This document shows, piece after piece, positions 1-9,111 of a stretch of DNA of 64,000 nt (its first letter is position 1; every line of letters starts with the position of its first letter). The DNA comes from G020353115 sp964389685. Lineage in GTDB: Bacteria; Bacteroidota; Bacteroidia; Bacteroidales; VadinHA17. The stretch spans positions 1 through 64,000 of the forward strand of contig CAYMFM010000006.1 of assembly GCA_964389685.1 (NCBI GenBank), written 5' to 3'. A program made the translations under genes and the position numbers. The notes beneath the pieces were generated by a model. The model was not told where the DNA came from, made no database searches, and worked only from the letters and a program-made list of their open reading frames with translations.

Positions 1-106
1 CCACACCATCCTCCAATAGATGCGTGGCGAAACTGTGCCTGAAAGTATGGGGAGTAACATCTTTCTTGATACCAACTTCATTGCAACTATTCTCTGAATT
101 TGGTGG
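1..106 (-). pseudogene. Tyrosine recombinase (phage-type integrase), 3' fragment running off the window edge
   Basis: Read on the minus strand, bases 106 to 1 are open and encode a stretch with VTPHTFRHSFATHLLEDG. This is the HxxR box region of the catalytic domain of tyrosine site-specific recombinases. An in-frame TAA at 107-109 lies directly upstream, so only about 30 codons before that box survive, and the SAM-like core-binding domain and first catalytic Arg are not encoded upstream. The RAYT gene stops at 114, immediately upstream in the reading direction, so the integrase seems to have lost its 5' part, perhaps when the RAYT segment arrived. What remains downstream, including the nucleophilic Tyr, is outside the window. 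The family call is confident; pseudogene status is an inference. Confidence 0.7.
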
Positions 107-113
107 TTACTTT

Positions 114-719
114 TTATTTTCTGGAATAGTATTTATCCTCATTCCATATTTTAGGATTATTCCTAATATAAAACCGGATCTTATTTAGTGATTCATCATT
201 TCTGATAATATGATCATAAAATCGGGACGGCCATGCGAAATCGGGATTTATTTGTCGGGCATGTTTTGTTACGGTCGATTTGTATGACCTGATTATTGTT
301 GATAATGATCCTGGTTTTGGTGATATTTCAGACATGTTTTCATTTTTATTTCCACGAGGTTCAGGATTTGAACCATGTAGAGACGTTGCATGCAACGTCT
401 CTACGTCGGGATCATGATTTTCATTTCGTTTATCTGAATGGTCTGATACATTAATAATTATTATTCCATGGATATGGTTTGGCATAATAACGTATGAATA
501 CAACAATACAAATTGAAAATGTTCTGGAATTGAAATCCAAAATTTGTCGGCGATTACACCCATTTCTGACAAATTCATTTGTCCTTCCACAACCTTCCCA
601 AAATAGTCTATCCTATCCCTTGTACAAAGTGTAACATAATACATAGCGTTCACCCCATAATCCCATTTTTGCAATCTGGATGATTCAATTCGATATTTAT
701 TTCTGTATCTATTATACAT
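114..719 (-). CDS. REP-associated tyrosine transposase (RAYT, IS200-like Y1 family)
   Basis: A 201-residue protein of the Y1/HUH transposase superfamily. These proteins cut and join single-stranded DNA at REP-type hairpins and are usually single-copy domesticated relatives of IS200/IS605. Visible features are a RNKYRIESSRLQKWDYG N-terminus, YYVTLCTRDR (about residue 27), the metal-binding HUH motif in MPNHIHG (79-85), and a candidate nucleophile Y146 in RSYKSTVTKHA. The start at 719 was chosen because family members begin at the RNKYRIES block; an in-frame ATG also exists at 758. Residues about 106-115 (VETLHATSLHG) are encoded by a perfect 28-bp palindrome, so a REP-like element is embedded in the linker between the HUH core and the C-terminal part. 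No terminal inverted repeats or target duplication were identified. Confidence 0.88.
   Translation of the reverse strand: MYNRYRNKYRIESSRLQKWDYGVNAMYYVTLCTRDRIDYFGKVVEGQMNLSEMGVIADKFWISIPEHFQFVLLYSYVIMPNHIHGIIIINVSDHSDKRNENHDPDVETLHATSLHGSNPEPRGNKNENMSEISPKPGSLSTIIRSYKSTVTKHARQINPDFAWPSRFYDHIIRNDESLNKIRFYIRNNPKIWNEDKYYSRK
377..404. repeat. 28-bp perfect palindrome, REP-like, inside the RAYT gene
   Basis: Each strand begins GTAGAGACGTTGCA and ends with its exact complement, giving two 14-nt arms and no loop. The outer 9 bases of each arm (GTAGAGACG) are identical to those of the palindrome at 10718-10745. Only the central ten bases differ. The match in length, symmetry and outer sequence shows both belong to one repeat family. 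Position inside a RAYT gene is consistent with a RAYT/REP relationship. Confidence 0.85.
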
Positions 720-758
720 TTTGCTCTTTTGAAACCAAATTAAATCATCAAAAACCAA

Positions 759-1113
759 TTAGTCGGTGATTAAACGTTTATAATCGTTTGTAAACGGATA
801 AAGGGTTCATTTTTAGGATTTTACAAAATGAACTTTTGTATTGTAATTCAAGATAAAATGTAAAAGATAAGGGTTTAAGTTTGAACGTTGTGCCTCAGGC
901 AGACCAATTGTGAAAATTAAATATTGTGCCGAAGGACGGCAGTCATGCCGACGGCGGATGTTGAGCGTTTGCGAATTAAAATGTTATTGAGTTAATGGGT
1001 TATTAGGTTAGTGAGGTGTCTGATTGTAAAACTTAAGAGTTGGTTGCATTATCCATGGAATTACAATTACACTACCGCCCTTAATTCCCACTATCCATTC
1101 TTTCCATATTCAG
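759..1113. other. Intergenic region without a recognisable gene
   Basis: 355 bp between the RAYT gene and the methyltransferase gene, upstream of the one and downstream of the other. It is AT-rich, with a small GC-rich patch around 932-955 containing overlapping GCCG/CGGC stems and a run of TTAG/TTAT words around 985-1017. No tRNA, convincing promoter or terminator was seen. Confidence 0.5.
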
Positions 1114-1881
1114 TCATTCCCTCCTCCTGAATTCCGAACAAACAATGGCTGCTGCAACGGCAACGTTCAGGGATTCCATCCCTCTTTCGTGTGACCCGAA
1201 ACGGGGGATGCTGATTTTCTCTGTAGCAAACGTGGAACAATCACCGGATATCCCGCGGGACTCGTTTCCAAGAACAATCAGCCCGTTATGAGCCAGTGAA
1301 GTCTCATAAATAGTATTGCCATGAAGATAGGTGCCGTAAACCGGAATGCCTCTCCCGGAGCACTCCCTGAGAAACGGAACGGGTTCAACATAGTGCACCT
1401 TAACAAACAACAGGGCTCCCATGGTTGCCTGTACAACTTTGGGATTATAGAGGTCAGCCGTTGATGTAGAACAGCAAACGTTTTTTATGCCGAACCATGC
1501 GGCAATCCGCAGAATGGTCCCTAAATTTCCGGGATCCTGTATCTCCTCAAGAAAAAGAGTGAGGTCCGATGCGATCTCTTCCCAGCTCATGGAATACTCC
1601 GGTTTCATGACCACTGCCAGCACCCTGTTCGGGGTTTTCAGCGTGCTTATTTTTTTTAGTTCACGGTCAGATAGCTCGGTAATTTGCCCGGGCTTTTTCT
1701 TATCCCCAGCCGGCAACTGTAACAACCACTCCGGAGTGGCGAAGAGATGCGGGATCTCCCAGTCTGAATGCAGAAGATCCGTTACAACCTTATCCCCTTC
1801 AACAATGAATTGCCGGTGAATATCCCTCTGTTTTTTATACCTGAGGGATTGGATTAATTTCAAATTTTTTTTACTTAGCAT
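1114..1881 (-). CDS. TrmH/SpoU-family RNA 2'-O-methyltransferase
   Basis: 255 residues with the SPOUT trefoil-knot signature of SAM-dependent ribose methyltransferases. An N-terminal substrate-binding region (KKQRDIHRQFIVEGDKVV, about 16-33) precedes motif 1 (EEIQDPGNLGTILRIAAWFG, about 112-131, with the conserved N and R), motif 2 (LIVLGNESRGIS) and motif 3 (RGMESLNVAVAAAI). The combination of N-terminal domain plus knot is that of 23S rRNA Gm2251-type or thiostrepton-resistance-like enzymes, but the exact target nucleotide cannot be read from sequence. The gene stands alone, with about 290 bp separating it from divergently transcribed tamL. Family assignment is secure; substrate is not. Confidence 0.92.
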   Translation of the reverse strand: MLSKKNLKLIQSLRYKKQRDIHRQFIVEGDKVVTDLLHSDWEIPHLFATPEWLLQLPAGDKKKPGQITELSDRELKKISTLKTPNRVLAVVMKPEYSMSWEEIASDLTLFLEEIQDPGNLGTILRIAAWFGIKNVCCSTSTADLYNPKVVQATMGALLFVKVHYVEPVPFLRECSGRGIPVYGTYLHGNTIYETSLAHNGLIVLGNESRGISGDCSTFATEKISIPRFGSHERGMESLNVAVAAAIVCSEFRRRE

Positions 1882-2171
1882 GTGGTTCAGATCTGTTGAA
1901 TACCCTGGTATGTATAATAACGTAAAGTGCGACGGGGCAAAAGATACTCATTTTCAGAGATTAATTATCTTTGTTTTCAAATGATCGAAATCTGTATCAT
2001 CAGCCTTCACGGTTTCTAAGGCTCGATACCTTTTGCAAAATAATAAAAAATGATGCGAAAGAAAGGATATTTCGACGTTTGAAGGTTCAATCCTTGCAAG
2101 ATTTGTGCCCCTTGAAAGGTAGATTGAAGCCGTAGATCTGATTGTTCGTTGGAATTAAGATTTACCGATTG

Positions 2172-4571
2172 ATGAAATGGTTATATGATTTCAGGTACCT
2201 GGAAAACATACGTATAGTTTTTACGGTTACAGCTCTGATCTGTTTGCTTTTTATTTCCGGATGCAGTCCGACCAAATATGTCCCGGAGGGAGAATACCTG
2301 TTGAACCGGTACAAGGTTGATAGCAAAAACCGGAATTTAAAAAAGGATGATCTGGAACGGGCAATCAAGCAGAAACCGAACAAACGGATCCTGGGGCTCA
2401 AATTTCACCTTTCCCTCTACAACCTTTCGAAAAAAGATAAAGATACCCGTATTAACCGGTGGTTAAGGACCATTGGAGAGGAACCGGTGATTTATGATGA
2501 GTTTCAAACGGATAAATCTTCGCAGCAGCTGAAGGAAGTAAGCTCTCAAAAAGGTTATTTTAATGCCGTGGTGGAGGATACGGTGACATTCAGAAAGAAG
2601 AAGGCAAAGGTCAACTATTCCATTCAAGCCAACAAGCCTTACCGGGTCAGGCAGGTGCACTACAATTTTGAGGATACCACACTCCGTGGAATTGTCCTTG
2701 CCGATACACTGGAATCGCTGATAAAAGAAGGGACAAGATATGACGTTGAGATTTTGCAGAATGAGCGAAACCGGCTGGAAAAGCTGCTGAAGGATGAAGG
2801 GTATTACACGTTCTCAAAGCATTATGTTTATTTTGAAATCGACAGCAGTTTACAATCCAACCGGTTGGATGTTTATATTGGAATAAAACAGTTCCAGCAA
2901 AACACCGGCGGTTACCGCTATGTGACGGTTCCACATGAAAAACACGTAATCAACCGGGTTTATGTCTATTCAAATTATGATCCGCAATTGGCTCTCACCG
3001 ATCCTGAAGCATACAATAACAGCCTGGATACAACGGAATATGAGGGACTCTATTTTATTACCAGCAACAGGGAAGAGGTCGTTAAACCCAAGGTGGTTGT
3101 TCAGTCAAACTACATTCAAGAGGGGGATTTGTATAACCTGACCAATGTTAAGCAGACCAATACACACTTATCCTCTTTGCAGGTATTCAGGCTGATCAAT
3201 ATACAATTCAGGGAGGGCCCGGAAAACAGGGATGGCGAATACCAGCCCCTGGACTGCATCATTCAGCTGGCTCCGTTTACCCAGCAATCCTATACCGTTG
3301 AGCTGGAGGGTACCAACTCGGCAGGGAACCTTGGTGGAGCAGTAAACCTGTTATACCAGCACCGCAACCTTTTCAAAGGTGCTGAAGTGCTCAACCTGAA
3401 GCTGAAAGGTGCACTGGAAACCCTTACAGAAGACTATGTAGACAGCCTGAAGCTTGATTTTAAGAATACCATTGAGCTGGGTGCTGAACTGAACCTTACC
3501 TTCCCGAAATTTCTCCTTCCTTTCCTCGAGGCAGAGCGTTTTGTTAAGAAATACAATCCAAAAACTACCTTTTCCATCGCATACAACTACCAGCGCCGCC
3601 CTGTTTACACCCGTACCCTGGCCAGTGCATCGATCGGGTATACCTGGTACAGCCCCGGATTCTCATCTCATGTTATCCGGCCTGTCGATATAAATGCCGT
3701 TCAGATCGAAAGGATCCTGGAGTCGTTTGAGGAGAGGATCAAGGGGACGTACCTTGAAAATAGTTACCAGCCTGTCCTGATCAATGGAATTAATTACACC
3801 TACGTGTTCAACAACCAGGACCTGAATAAAAAACAGGATTTCGTTTTTTTACGGACGAATGCTGAAGCAGCCGGTAATCTGATGTATGCCATTAATCAAG
3901 CCGCCGGGACAAAAAAGAGTGACAGTACAGGATATAAACTTTTCGGATTGGAATATGCACAGTTTGTTAAAGGGGATTTCGATATCCGGTACAACAAGGT
4001 GATCAACGGGGGGAATGATCTGGTCTACCGGGTTTCTGTCGGAGTGGCTTACCCATATGGAAACTCCACCAGCATCCCCTTTACCCGTCAGTACTTTACC
4101 GGTGGTGCCAACGGGATCAGAGCCTGGCACGTCCGATCACTCGGTCCCGGTTCAACCGAAGCGAGTGAAAACATCTTCTTCAACCAGACCGCTGACATCA
4201 AGCTGGAGGCTAACCTGGAGTATCGCTTTAAACTTTTCTGGATCCTTGAAGGAGCCATGTTTTTAGATGCAGGTAATATATGGACGATAAAAAAGAACAA
4301 GAACCTTCCTGAACGGTATGACGGGGTTGATCCGGCACTCTTTGAGTGGAACAGATTTTATAAGGAGCTGGCGGTCGGTACCGGGCTGGGACTACGGTTT
4401 GATTTTTCCTTCTTCATCTTCCGCCTCGATGTTGGCTTGAAGGTCAGGGATCCCGGAGATGTTTATGATGGGGATGTGAAACTCAACACCACCAAATGGA
4501 TCCCGTGGGACAGGAAACTCTCATTCAGGGATGATTTCACCTTTCACATTGCCATCGGATATCCCTTCTGA
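2172..4571 (+). CDS. tamL: TamL: lipidated TamA/BamA-type outer-membrane translocation protein
   Basis: About 799 residues. The N-terminus is a type II signal with lipobox FISGC followed by SPTKYVPEGEYLLN, the characteristic opening of the Bacteroidota lipoprotein version of TamA. Next come POTRA-like segments (roughly residues 30-350) and a C-terminal 16-stranded Omp85 barrel with the conserved YFTGGANGIRAW motif and a terminal aromatic residue (AIGYPF). It probably sits in the outer membrane and helps insert or translocate envelope proteins with a TamB partner, which is not encoded next to it here. An upstream in-frame TTG at 2142 exists, but ATG 2172 gives a normal lipoprotein signal and is preferred. 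It converges on pyk with only 6 bp between stop codons. Confidence 0.88.
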   Translation: MKWLYDFRYLENIRIVFTVTALICLLFISGCSPTKYVPEGEYLLNRYKVDSKNRNLKKDDLERAIKQKPNKRILGLKFHLSLYNLSKKDKDTRINRWLRTIGEEPVIYDEFQTDKSSQQLKEVSSQKGYFNAVVEDTVTFRKKKAKVNYSIQANKPYRVRQVHYNFEDTTLRGIVLADTLESLIKEGTRYDVEILQNERNRLEKLLKDEGYYTFSKHYVYFEIDSSLQSNRLDVYIGIKQFQQNTGGYRYVTVPHEKHVINRVYVYSNYDPQLALTDPEAYNNSLDTTEYEGLYFITSNREEVVKPKVVVQSNYIQEGDLYNLTNVKQTNTHLSSLQVFRLINIQFREGPENRDGEYQPLDCIIQLAPFTQQSYTVELEGTNSAGNLGGAVNLLYQHRNLFKGAEVLNLKLKGALETLTEDYVDSLKLDFKNTIELGAELNLTFPKFLLPFLEAERFVKKYNPKTTFSIAYNYQRRPVYTRTLASASIGYTWYSPGFSSHVIRPVDINAVQIERILESFEERIKGTYLENSYQPVLINGINYTYVFNNQDLNKKQDFVFLRTNAEAAGNLMYAINQAAGTKKSDSTGYKLFGLEYAQFVKGDFDIRYNKVINGGNDLVYRVSVGVAYPYGNSTSIPFTRQYFTGGANGIRAWHVRSLGPGSTEASENIFFNQTADIKLEANLEYRFKLFWILEGAMFLDAGNIWTIKKNKNLPERYDGVDPALFEWNRFYKELAVGTGLGLRFDFSFFIFRLDVGLKVRDPGDVYDGDVKLNTTKWIPWDRKLSFRDDFTFHIAIGYPF

Positions 4572-4577
4572 TGCCTC

Positions 4578-6005
4578 TTACACGTAACTCAACTTCATCA
4601 TGTTTGTCTGTCCCCTTTTATTCAGGGGTATAGAACCGACATGGATGATCGTATCCTGTTCCTTTATCAATCCTTTTTCCAGCAGAATGTGGATCGAAGA
4701 TTCGATGGCACTGTTGATCTCCTCGTATTCATCAAGATAATACGCCCTCACTCCCCAGACCAGTGACAAGATGCGCAGGATCTTACGATTGCTGGTGAAG
4801 GCAAATATATAGGCATCGGGACGGTGGCTTGCGATCCGGAAGGCAGTATACCCGGAGTGGGTAAAGGTGATGATGGCTTTTGCCTGTGATTGCTCGGCCA
4901 TTTTACAGGCGTTGTAACAGATCGAATCGGGCAGGAATGATTTGGACAGTCCCTTTGGTGCATGTTCGCGGATAAACTGGAATCCGTTTCTTTCCGTCCA
5001 GCTGATGATCTGTTGCATGCTTCGTATCACTTCAACCGGAAATTTCCCAACCGAAGTTTCTCCACTCAGCATCAGGCAGTCAGCCCCATCGAGTACTGCA
5101 TTGGCAACATCATTGGCTTCAGCCCGTGTGGGTCTGAAATTGGTGATCATGCTCTCCATCATCTGCGTGGCAATGATCACTGGCTTGCCCTGGTTAATGC
5201 ATTTTCTAAGCAGGGTTTTCTGGATCAGGGGAACCCTGTCGAAAGCAACTTCCACCCCAAGATCTCCACGGGCTATCATCACCCCATCGGTCATGTCAAT
5301 GATATTGTCAATCTCTTCCAGTGCTTCCGGTTTCTCAATCTTGGCTATTACTTTTGTATTTTTCTTTTTCTTCTTGATGATATCTTTAAGATCGATGATA
5401 TCGGTTACCTTCCGGACAAAGGAGAGGGCCATCCAATCCACATCGTGCTTGAGTGCAAAATCTGCATCTTCAATATCTTTATCCGTTAAACTGGGGAGCG
5501 ATATTTTTGTGTCGGGCAGATTAACCCCTTTCCGGGATGATAATATTCCACCATGTACCACGCGAGCCCGAACACTATCTTTCTTGTTGGTAGCGGTGAC
5601 TTCAAGTTTGAGTTTTCCATCATCCACCAGGATAAAATCACCGACCGTTACATCCCTGGAAAATTCAGGGTAACTCAGGTACACTTTTTCTGCTGTCCCC
5701 AGGCACTCCTCTGCAACGATAGCAATCGATTCTCCATCTTTCAGTTCAATCGCATTGTTCTCCACTTCCCCGATCCTGAGTTTGGGCCCCTGCAGATCGG
5801 CTAATATGGCTACGTTCAGGTTGAGTTCCCGGTTCAGGTCTTGAATGGTATGAATCACTTCCAGGTGATCGTTATGGGTGCCGTGAGAAAAATTTAACCG
5901 GCATACATCAATGCCCTCGATCATCATCTGTTTCAAGACGGTTTTGGACGAGCAGGCAGGTCCGATGGTAGCAATTATTTTCGTTTGAGAGGTTCTGTTT
6001 TCCAT
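4578..6005 (-). CDS. pyk: Pyruvate kinase
   Basis: 475 residues. It converts phosphoenolpyruvate and ADP to pyruvate and ATP, the last step of glycolysis. Motifs in order are IIATIGPACSS, CRLNFSHGTHNDH, the small B domain (roughly 75-170), the catalytic Lys block IAKIEKPEALEEID, Mg/K-binding MIARGDLGVEV, IATQMMESM, and PTRAEANDVANAVLDG. A C-terminal allosteric domain follows. ATG 6005 was chosen because it places the conserved SQTKIIATIGP just after the start. The reading frame stays open upstream to 6128, but that would add 41 unconserved residues. A -7 promoter box lies about 40 bp upstream. Confidence 0.96.
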   Translation of the reverse strand: MENRTSQTKIIATIGPACSSKTVLKQMMIEGIDVCRLNFSHGTHNDHLEVIHTIQDLNRELNLNVAILADLQGPKLRIGEVENNAIELKDGESIAIVAEECLGTAEKVYLSYPEFSRDVTVGDFILVDDGKLKLEVTATNKKDSVRARVVHGGILSSRKGVNLPDTKISLPSLTDKDIEDADFALKHDVDWMALSFVRKVTDIIDLKDIIKKKKKNTKVIAKIEKPEALEEIDNIIDMTDGVMIARGDLGVEVAFDRVPLIQKTLLRKCINQGKPVIIATQMMESMITNFRPTRAEANDVANAVLDGADCLMLSGETSVGKFPVEVIRSMQQIISWTERNGFQFIREHAPKGLSKSFLPDSICYNACKMAEQSQAKAIITFTHSGYTAFRIASHRPDAYIFAFTSNRKILRILSLVWGVRAYYLDEYEEINSAIESSIHILLEKGLIKEQDTIIHVGSIPLNKRGQTNMMKLSYV

Positions 6006-6043
6006 GGATGAGTTCGGTTTGATGGGGTTTGAATTTCGTGGAT

Positions 6044-6051
6044 CAAAAGTA
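6044..6051 (-). promoter_or_regulatory. Bacteroidetes -7 box upstream of pyk
   Basis: The minus strand reads TACTTTTG, an exact TAnnTTTG match 39 bp before the pyk ATG. No TTTG was found at the usual -33 distance, so only half of the consensus is present. It supports the choice of ATG 6005 as the start. Confidence 0.5.
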
Positions 6052-6164
6052 CAACTTTTTAAGAAATTTGTTTGGATATACAAACATTTTTCACCATTTT
6101 GCCGCACTTCTTTCGAACATGTATCCATAACAAAAGTTTTTGGTTATCAAATAAATATAGAGAA

Positions 6165-7529
6165 ATGACAAACGTTGATTTACCCACCCGCGACAGCTTT
6201 GGCAGTAAATTTGGAGTAATTGCCGCGACGGCAGGATCTGCAATAGGACTGGGGAATATCTGGCGATTCCCCTATATTGCCGGAGAGAATGGCGGGGGGG
6301 CTTTTCTGATTGTTTACTTGTTGTTTATATTAGGAATTGGTATTCCGGTAATGATGTCTGAATTTGTTATTGGCAGACGGACACAACGAAATCCATATGG
6401 TGCATTTAAAAAACTGGCTCCTGGTAAACCATGGTTTCTCATTGGATTGATGGGTGTAGGAGCAGCTTTTATGATCCTGGTTTTTTATAATACTGTGGCA
6501 GGTTGGACCCTGGAATACATTTACCAGTCAGTTACTAATGCATTTGAAGGGAAAACTACAGCTGAACTTACAACCATGTTTGACGGTTTCAGAGAAGGGT
6601 CCATCAGACCTTTATTATGGATGGTAGTTTTTATGGCTTTGACAGCCTGGATAGTTTTAGCAGGAGTTCAAAAAGGTATTGAGAAATATACAAAGATTTT
6701 GATGCCAATCTTATTAGTATTGATAATTATACTGGATATCAGGGCATTGACTTTACCGGGTGGGTCAGAAGGATTGTCTTTTCTGTTTAAGCCCGATTTT
6801 TCAAAAATCACCGGTAAAACTGTTTTGGAAGCGCTTGGGCAGGCTTTCTTCTCATTAAGTATCGGTATGGGCACACTTATTACCTATGGTTCATATATCA
6901 GAAGAAAAGAAAATCTTGCAAATACGGCTCTGAGTGTTACATTATCCGATACTTTTGTTGCTATTCTTGCTGGTATTGCTATATTTCCTGCTGTTTTTGC
7001 ATTTGGTATTGATCCTGCATCTGAAGAAGGATTAACTTTTATTGTCCTGCCGAAAATATTCCAGCAAATGTCAGGGGGATATATTTTCTCAATTATGTTT
7101 TTTATTCTTCTGTCAGTGGCTGCTTTAACCTCGACCATATCAATACTTGAAGTAGTAGTTGCTTATTTTGTTGAGGAATTGAATATAGTCAGGAAAAAAG
7201 CTACCCTTCTTGCAGCAGTATCCATATCTGCTGTAGGAATTTTTGCAGCTGCATCCTGGGGGTGGGCCTCTGATTTGAAGTTGTTCGGTTTGAATATTTT
7301 TCAATTAACAAACTTTGCGACTGTCAATATTTTATTGCCGGTTGGAGGATTCTTCATTGTTATTTTTATTGGTTGGTTCCTCAAAGCCAGAACTACCGGA
7401 GACGAACTCTCAAGTTCAGGAAGTTTTAAGGTCAGGTACTTGCCTGCGTTTATGTTTATTGTAAAGTTTATTGCGCCAATTGCAATAGCATTAGTGTTCC
7501 TGTATAAACTTGGGATATTTGGGAGTTAG
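6165..7529 (+). CDS. Sodium-dependent transporter, neurotransmitter:sodium symporter (NSS/SNF) family
   Basis: 454 residues and about 11-12 membrane helices with the LeuT-type fold. The TM1 signature ATAGSAIGLGNIWRFPY and the following GENGGGAFLIVYLL are intact. Bacterial homologues take up amino acids or indole-like solutes with Na+. ATG 6165 is preferred because NSS proteins begin shortly before the FGSKFG / TM1 segment; the frame is open to 6072, but the extra residues do not resemble the family. It lies 56 bp before the first of two AGCS symporter genes, forming a sodium-coupled amino acid uptake block. The substrate cannot be assigned. Confidence 0.93.
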   Translation: MTNVDLPTRDSFGSKFGVIAATAGSAIGLGNIWRFPYIAGENGGGAFLIVYLLFILGIGIPVMMSEFVIGRRTQRNPYGAFKKLAPGKPWFLIGLMGVGAAFMILVFYNTVAGWTLEYIYQSVTNAFEGKTTAELTTMFDGFREGSIRPLLWMVVFMALTAWIVLAGVQKGIEKYTKILMPILLVLIIILDIRALTLPGGSEGLSFLFKPDFSKITGKTVLEALGQAFFSLSIGMGTLITYGSYIRRKENLANTALSVTLSDTFVAILAGIAIFPAVFAFGIDPASEEGLTFIVLPKIFQQMSGGYIFSIMFFILLSVAALTSTISILEVVVAYFVEELNIVRKKATLLAAVSISAVGIFAAASWGWASDLKLFGLNIFQLTNFATVNILLPVGGFFIVIFIGWFLKARTTGDELSSSGSFKVRYLPAFMFIVKFIAPIAIALVFLYKLGIFGS

Positions 7530-7585
7530 GCATTCCCATATTCGTTAAGAGAATTTTTTACCTGAGTATTAATATATTACTTGTT

Positions 7586-9100
7586 TTGTTCAGTCCCCAT
7601 TCACCAACTATAAGTGACCGTATTGATGCTGCCTTTGCTCCCCTGGTAGATCTGCTCGATAAGATATTTTTTTGGGATCCCGTGAAAGCGGTTGGGATTG
7701 AATTGGAAGCCGACATCCCGATTGTTGTACTCTGGCTTGTTCTTGCCGGAATTTTTTTCACATTCCGCATGAAATTCATCAACATCAGGGCATTCGGTCA
7801 CTCGATAGCGTTGATAAAGGGAAGATTTGACAAACCGGAAAACAGGGGAGAGGTATCCCATTTCCAGGCACTCGCCACGGCACTGTCCGCAACGGTTGGA
7901 CTGGGGAACATTGCCGGTGTGGCCATTGCTATCATGGTTGGAGGACCCGGTGCGACCTTCTGGATGATCGTAGCCGGGTTTTTTGGCATGTCCCTTAAAT
8001 TCACGGAATGCACCCTGGGTTTGAAATACCGCCAGATTGATCAGCACGGCGTGGTATCGGGTGGACCGATGTATTACCTCAACAAGGCATTTACCAGGCG
8101 AAAACTGGGCATTCCCGGGAAGGTACTGGCAGGCATTTATGCCGTTTTCATGGTTGCCGCTTCCTTTGGAGGAAGCAATATGCTGCAATCGAACCAGGCG
8201 TTTGCCCAGTTTGCCATGGTTGTTCCGGCAGTCTCGGATTATGGATTCTGGTTTGGTTTGATCATGGCTTTCTTTATTGGGATTGTTATCATTGGTGGGA
8301 TCAGGAGCATTGCCCGGGTGACCGGGAAACTGGTTCCCTTCATGGCTATTTTTTATGTTGCAACAGCCCTGGTGATCATTGCCATGAATATATCGGAAGT
8401 CGGGCACGTTTTCGGTTTGATTTTTCATGGTGCCTTCAATGCTCCTGCCCTGAAAGGCGGAATTATCGGCGTGTTGATAACCGGTTTCAGGAGGGGGGCT
8501 TTTTCAAATGAAGCAGGCGTGGGATCGGCTGCAGTAGCCCATGCAGCAGCAAGGACCAATGAACCCGTTAGTGAAGGGATCGTTGCCATGCTGGAACCCT
8601 TTATCGATACCATACTGATCTGTACCATGACATCGCTGGTTCTCATTTTTACGGGATTTCATGAGAACCCGATGGGACTGGAGGGAGCTCCACTGACATC
8701 AGCGGCATTTGGCAGCGTTTTTCCATGGTTCCCCTACCTCCTTGTCGTGGCGATATTACTGTTTGCCTTTTCCACCATGATCTCCTGGTCCTATTACGGA
8801 TTGAAGGGCTTTCATTACCTTTTCGGCAAAGCATCTACAACATTGTTCGGTTCCATCAAAGTAGCAACCTATACCTATTTTATACTGTTTCTACTCTTTA
8901 CGATAATCGGCGCTTCTTCAAGCCTTACATCGGTTATCCAGTTTTCGGATATGATGGTACTGACTCTCGCCTTTCCGAACATCATCGGTTTGCTCGTACT
9001 TGCACCCGAAGTTAGCAGGGATCTGAAAGACTACATGAACCGGTTACGGAAAGGAGAGATTATAAAACATGGACCGGTTTCACCAGATACCAGTAAATAG
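7586..9100 (+). CDS. Sodium:alanine symporter family (AGCS) protein, copy 1, apparent TTG start
   Basis: About 504 residues and roughly 10-11 membrane helices. Family hallmarks are ATALSATVGLGNIAGVAIAI (Na+/substrate site), GPGATFWMIVAGFFGMSLKF and FRRGAFSNEAGVGSAA. It closely resembles the next gene along its whole length, so the pair is a tandem duplication. No ATG precedes the conserved region. TTG 7586 aligns the N-terminus (TISDRIDAAFAPLVDLL) with that of copy 2 (TLSEKINAAFEPVVEFM), which still has about 20 further residues after a proper ATG. The frame is open upstream to near 7530, so an earlier CTG or other start is possible. Likely imports alanine, glycine or a related amino acid. 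Confidence 0.9.
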   Translation: MFSPHSPTISDRIDAAFAPLVDLLDKIFFWDPVKAVGIELEADIPIVVLWLVLAGIFFTFRMKFINIRAFGHSIALIKGRFDKPENRGEVSHFQALATALSATVGLGNIAGVAIAIMVGGPGATFWMIVAGFFGMSLKFTECTLGLKYRQIDQHGVVSGGPMYYLNKAFTRRKLGIPGKVLAGIYAVFMVAASFGGSNMLQSNQAFAQFAMVVPAVSDYGFWFGLIMAFFIGIVIIGGIRSIARVTGKLVPFMAIFYVATALVIIAMNISEVGHVFGLIFHGAFNAPALKGGIIGVLITGFRRGAFSNEAGVGSAAVAHAAARTNEPVSEGIVAMLEPFIDTILICTMTSLVLIFTGFHENPMGLEGAPLTSAAFGSVFPWFPYLLVVAILLFAFSTMISWSYYGLKGFHYLFGKASTTLFGSIKVATYTYFILFLLFTIIGASSSLTSVIQFSDMMVLTLAFPNIIGLLVLAPEVSRDLKDYMNRLRKGEIIKHGPVSPDTSK

Positions 9101-9111
9101 AGATTTTTACC

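Noticed and set aside
7601..8428. A 275-codon antisense frame within the first AGCS gene
   Set aside because: It lies fully opposite a conserved membrane protein, its translation is low-complexity Gly/Asn/His-rich, and it is explained by codon bias of the sense gene.
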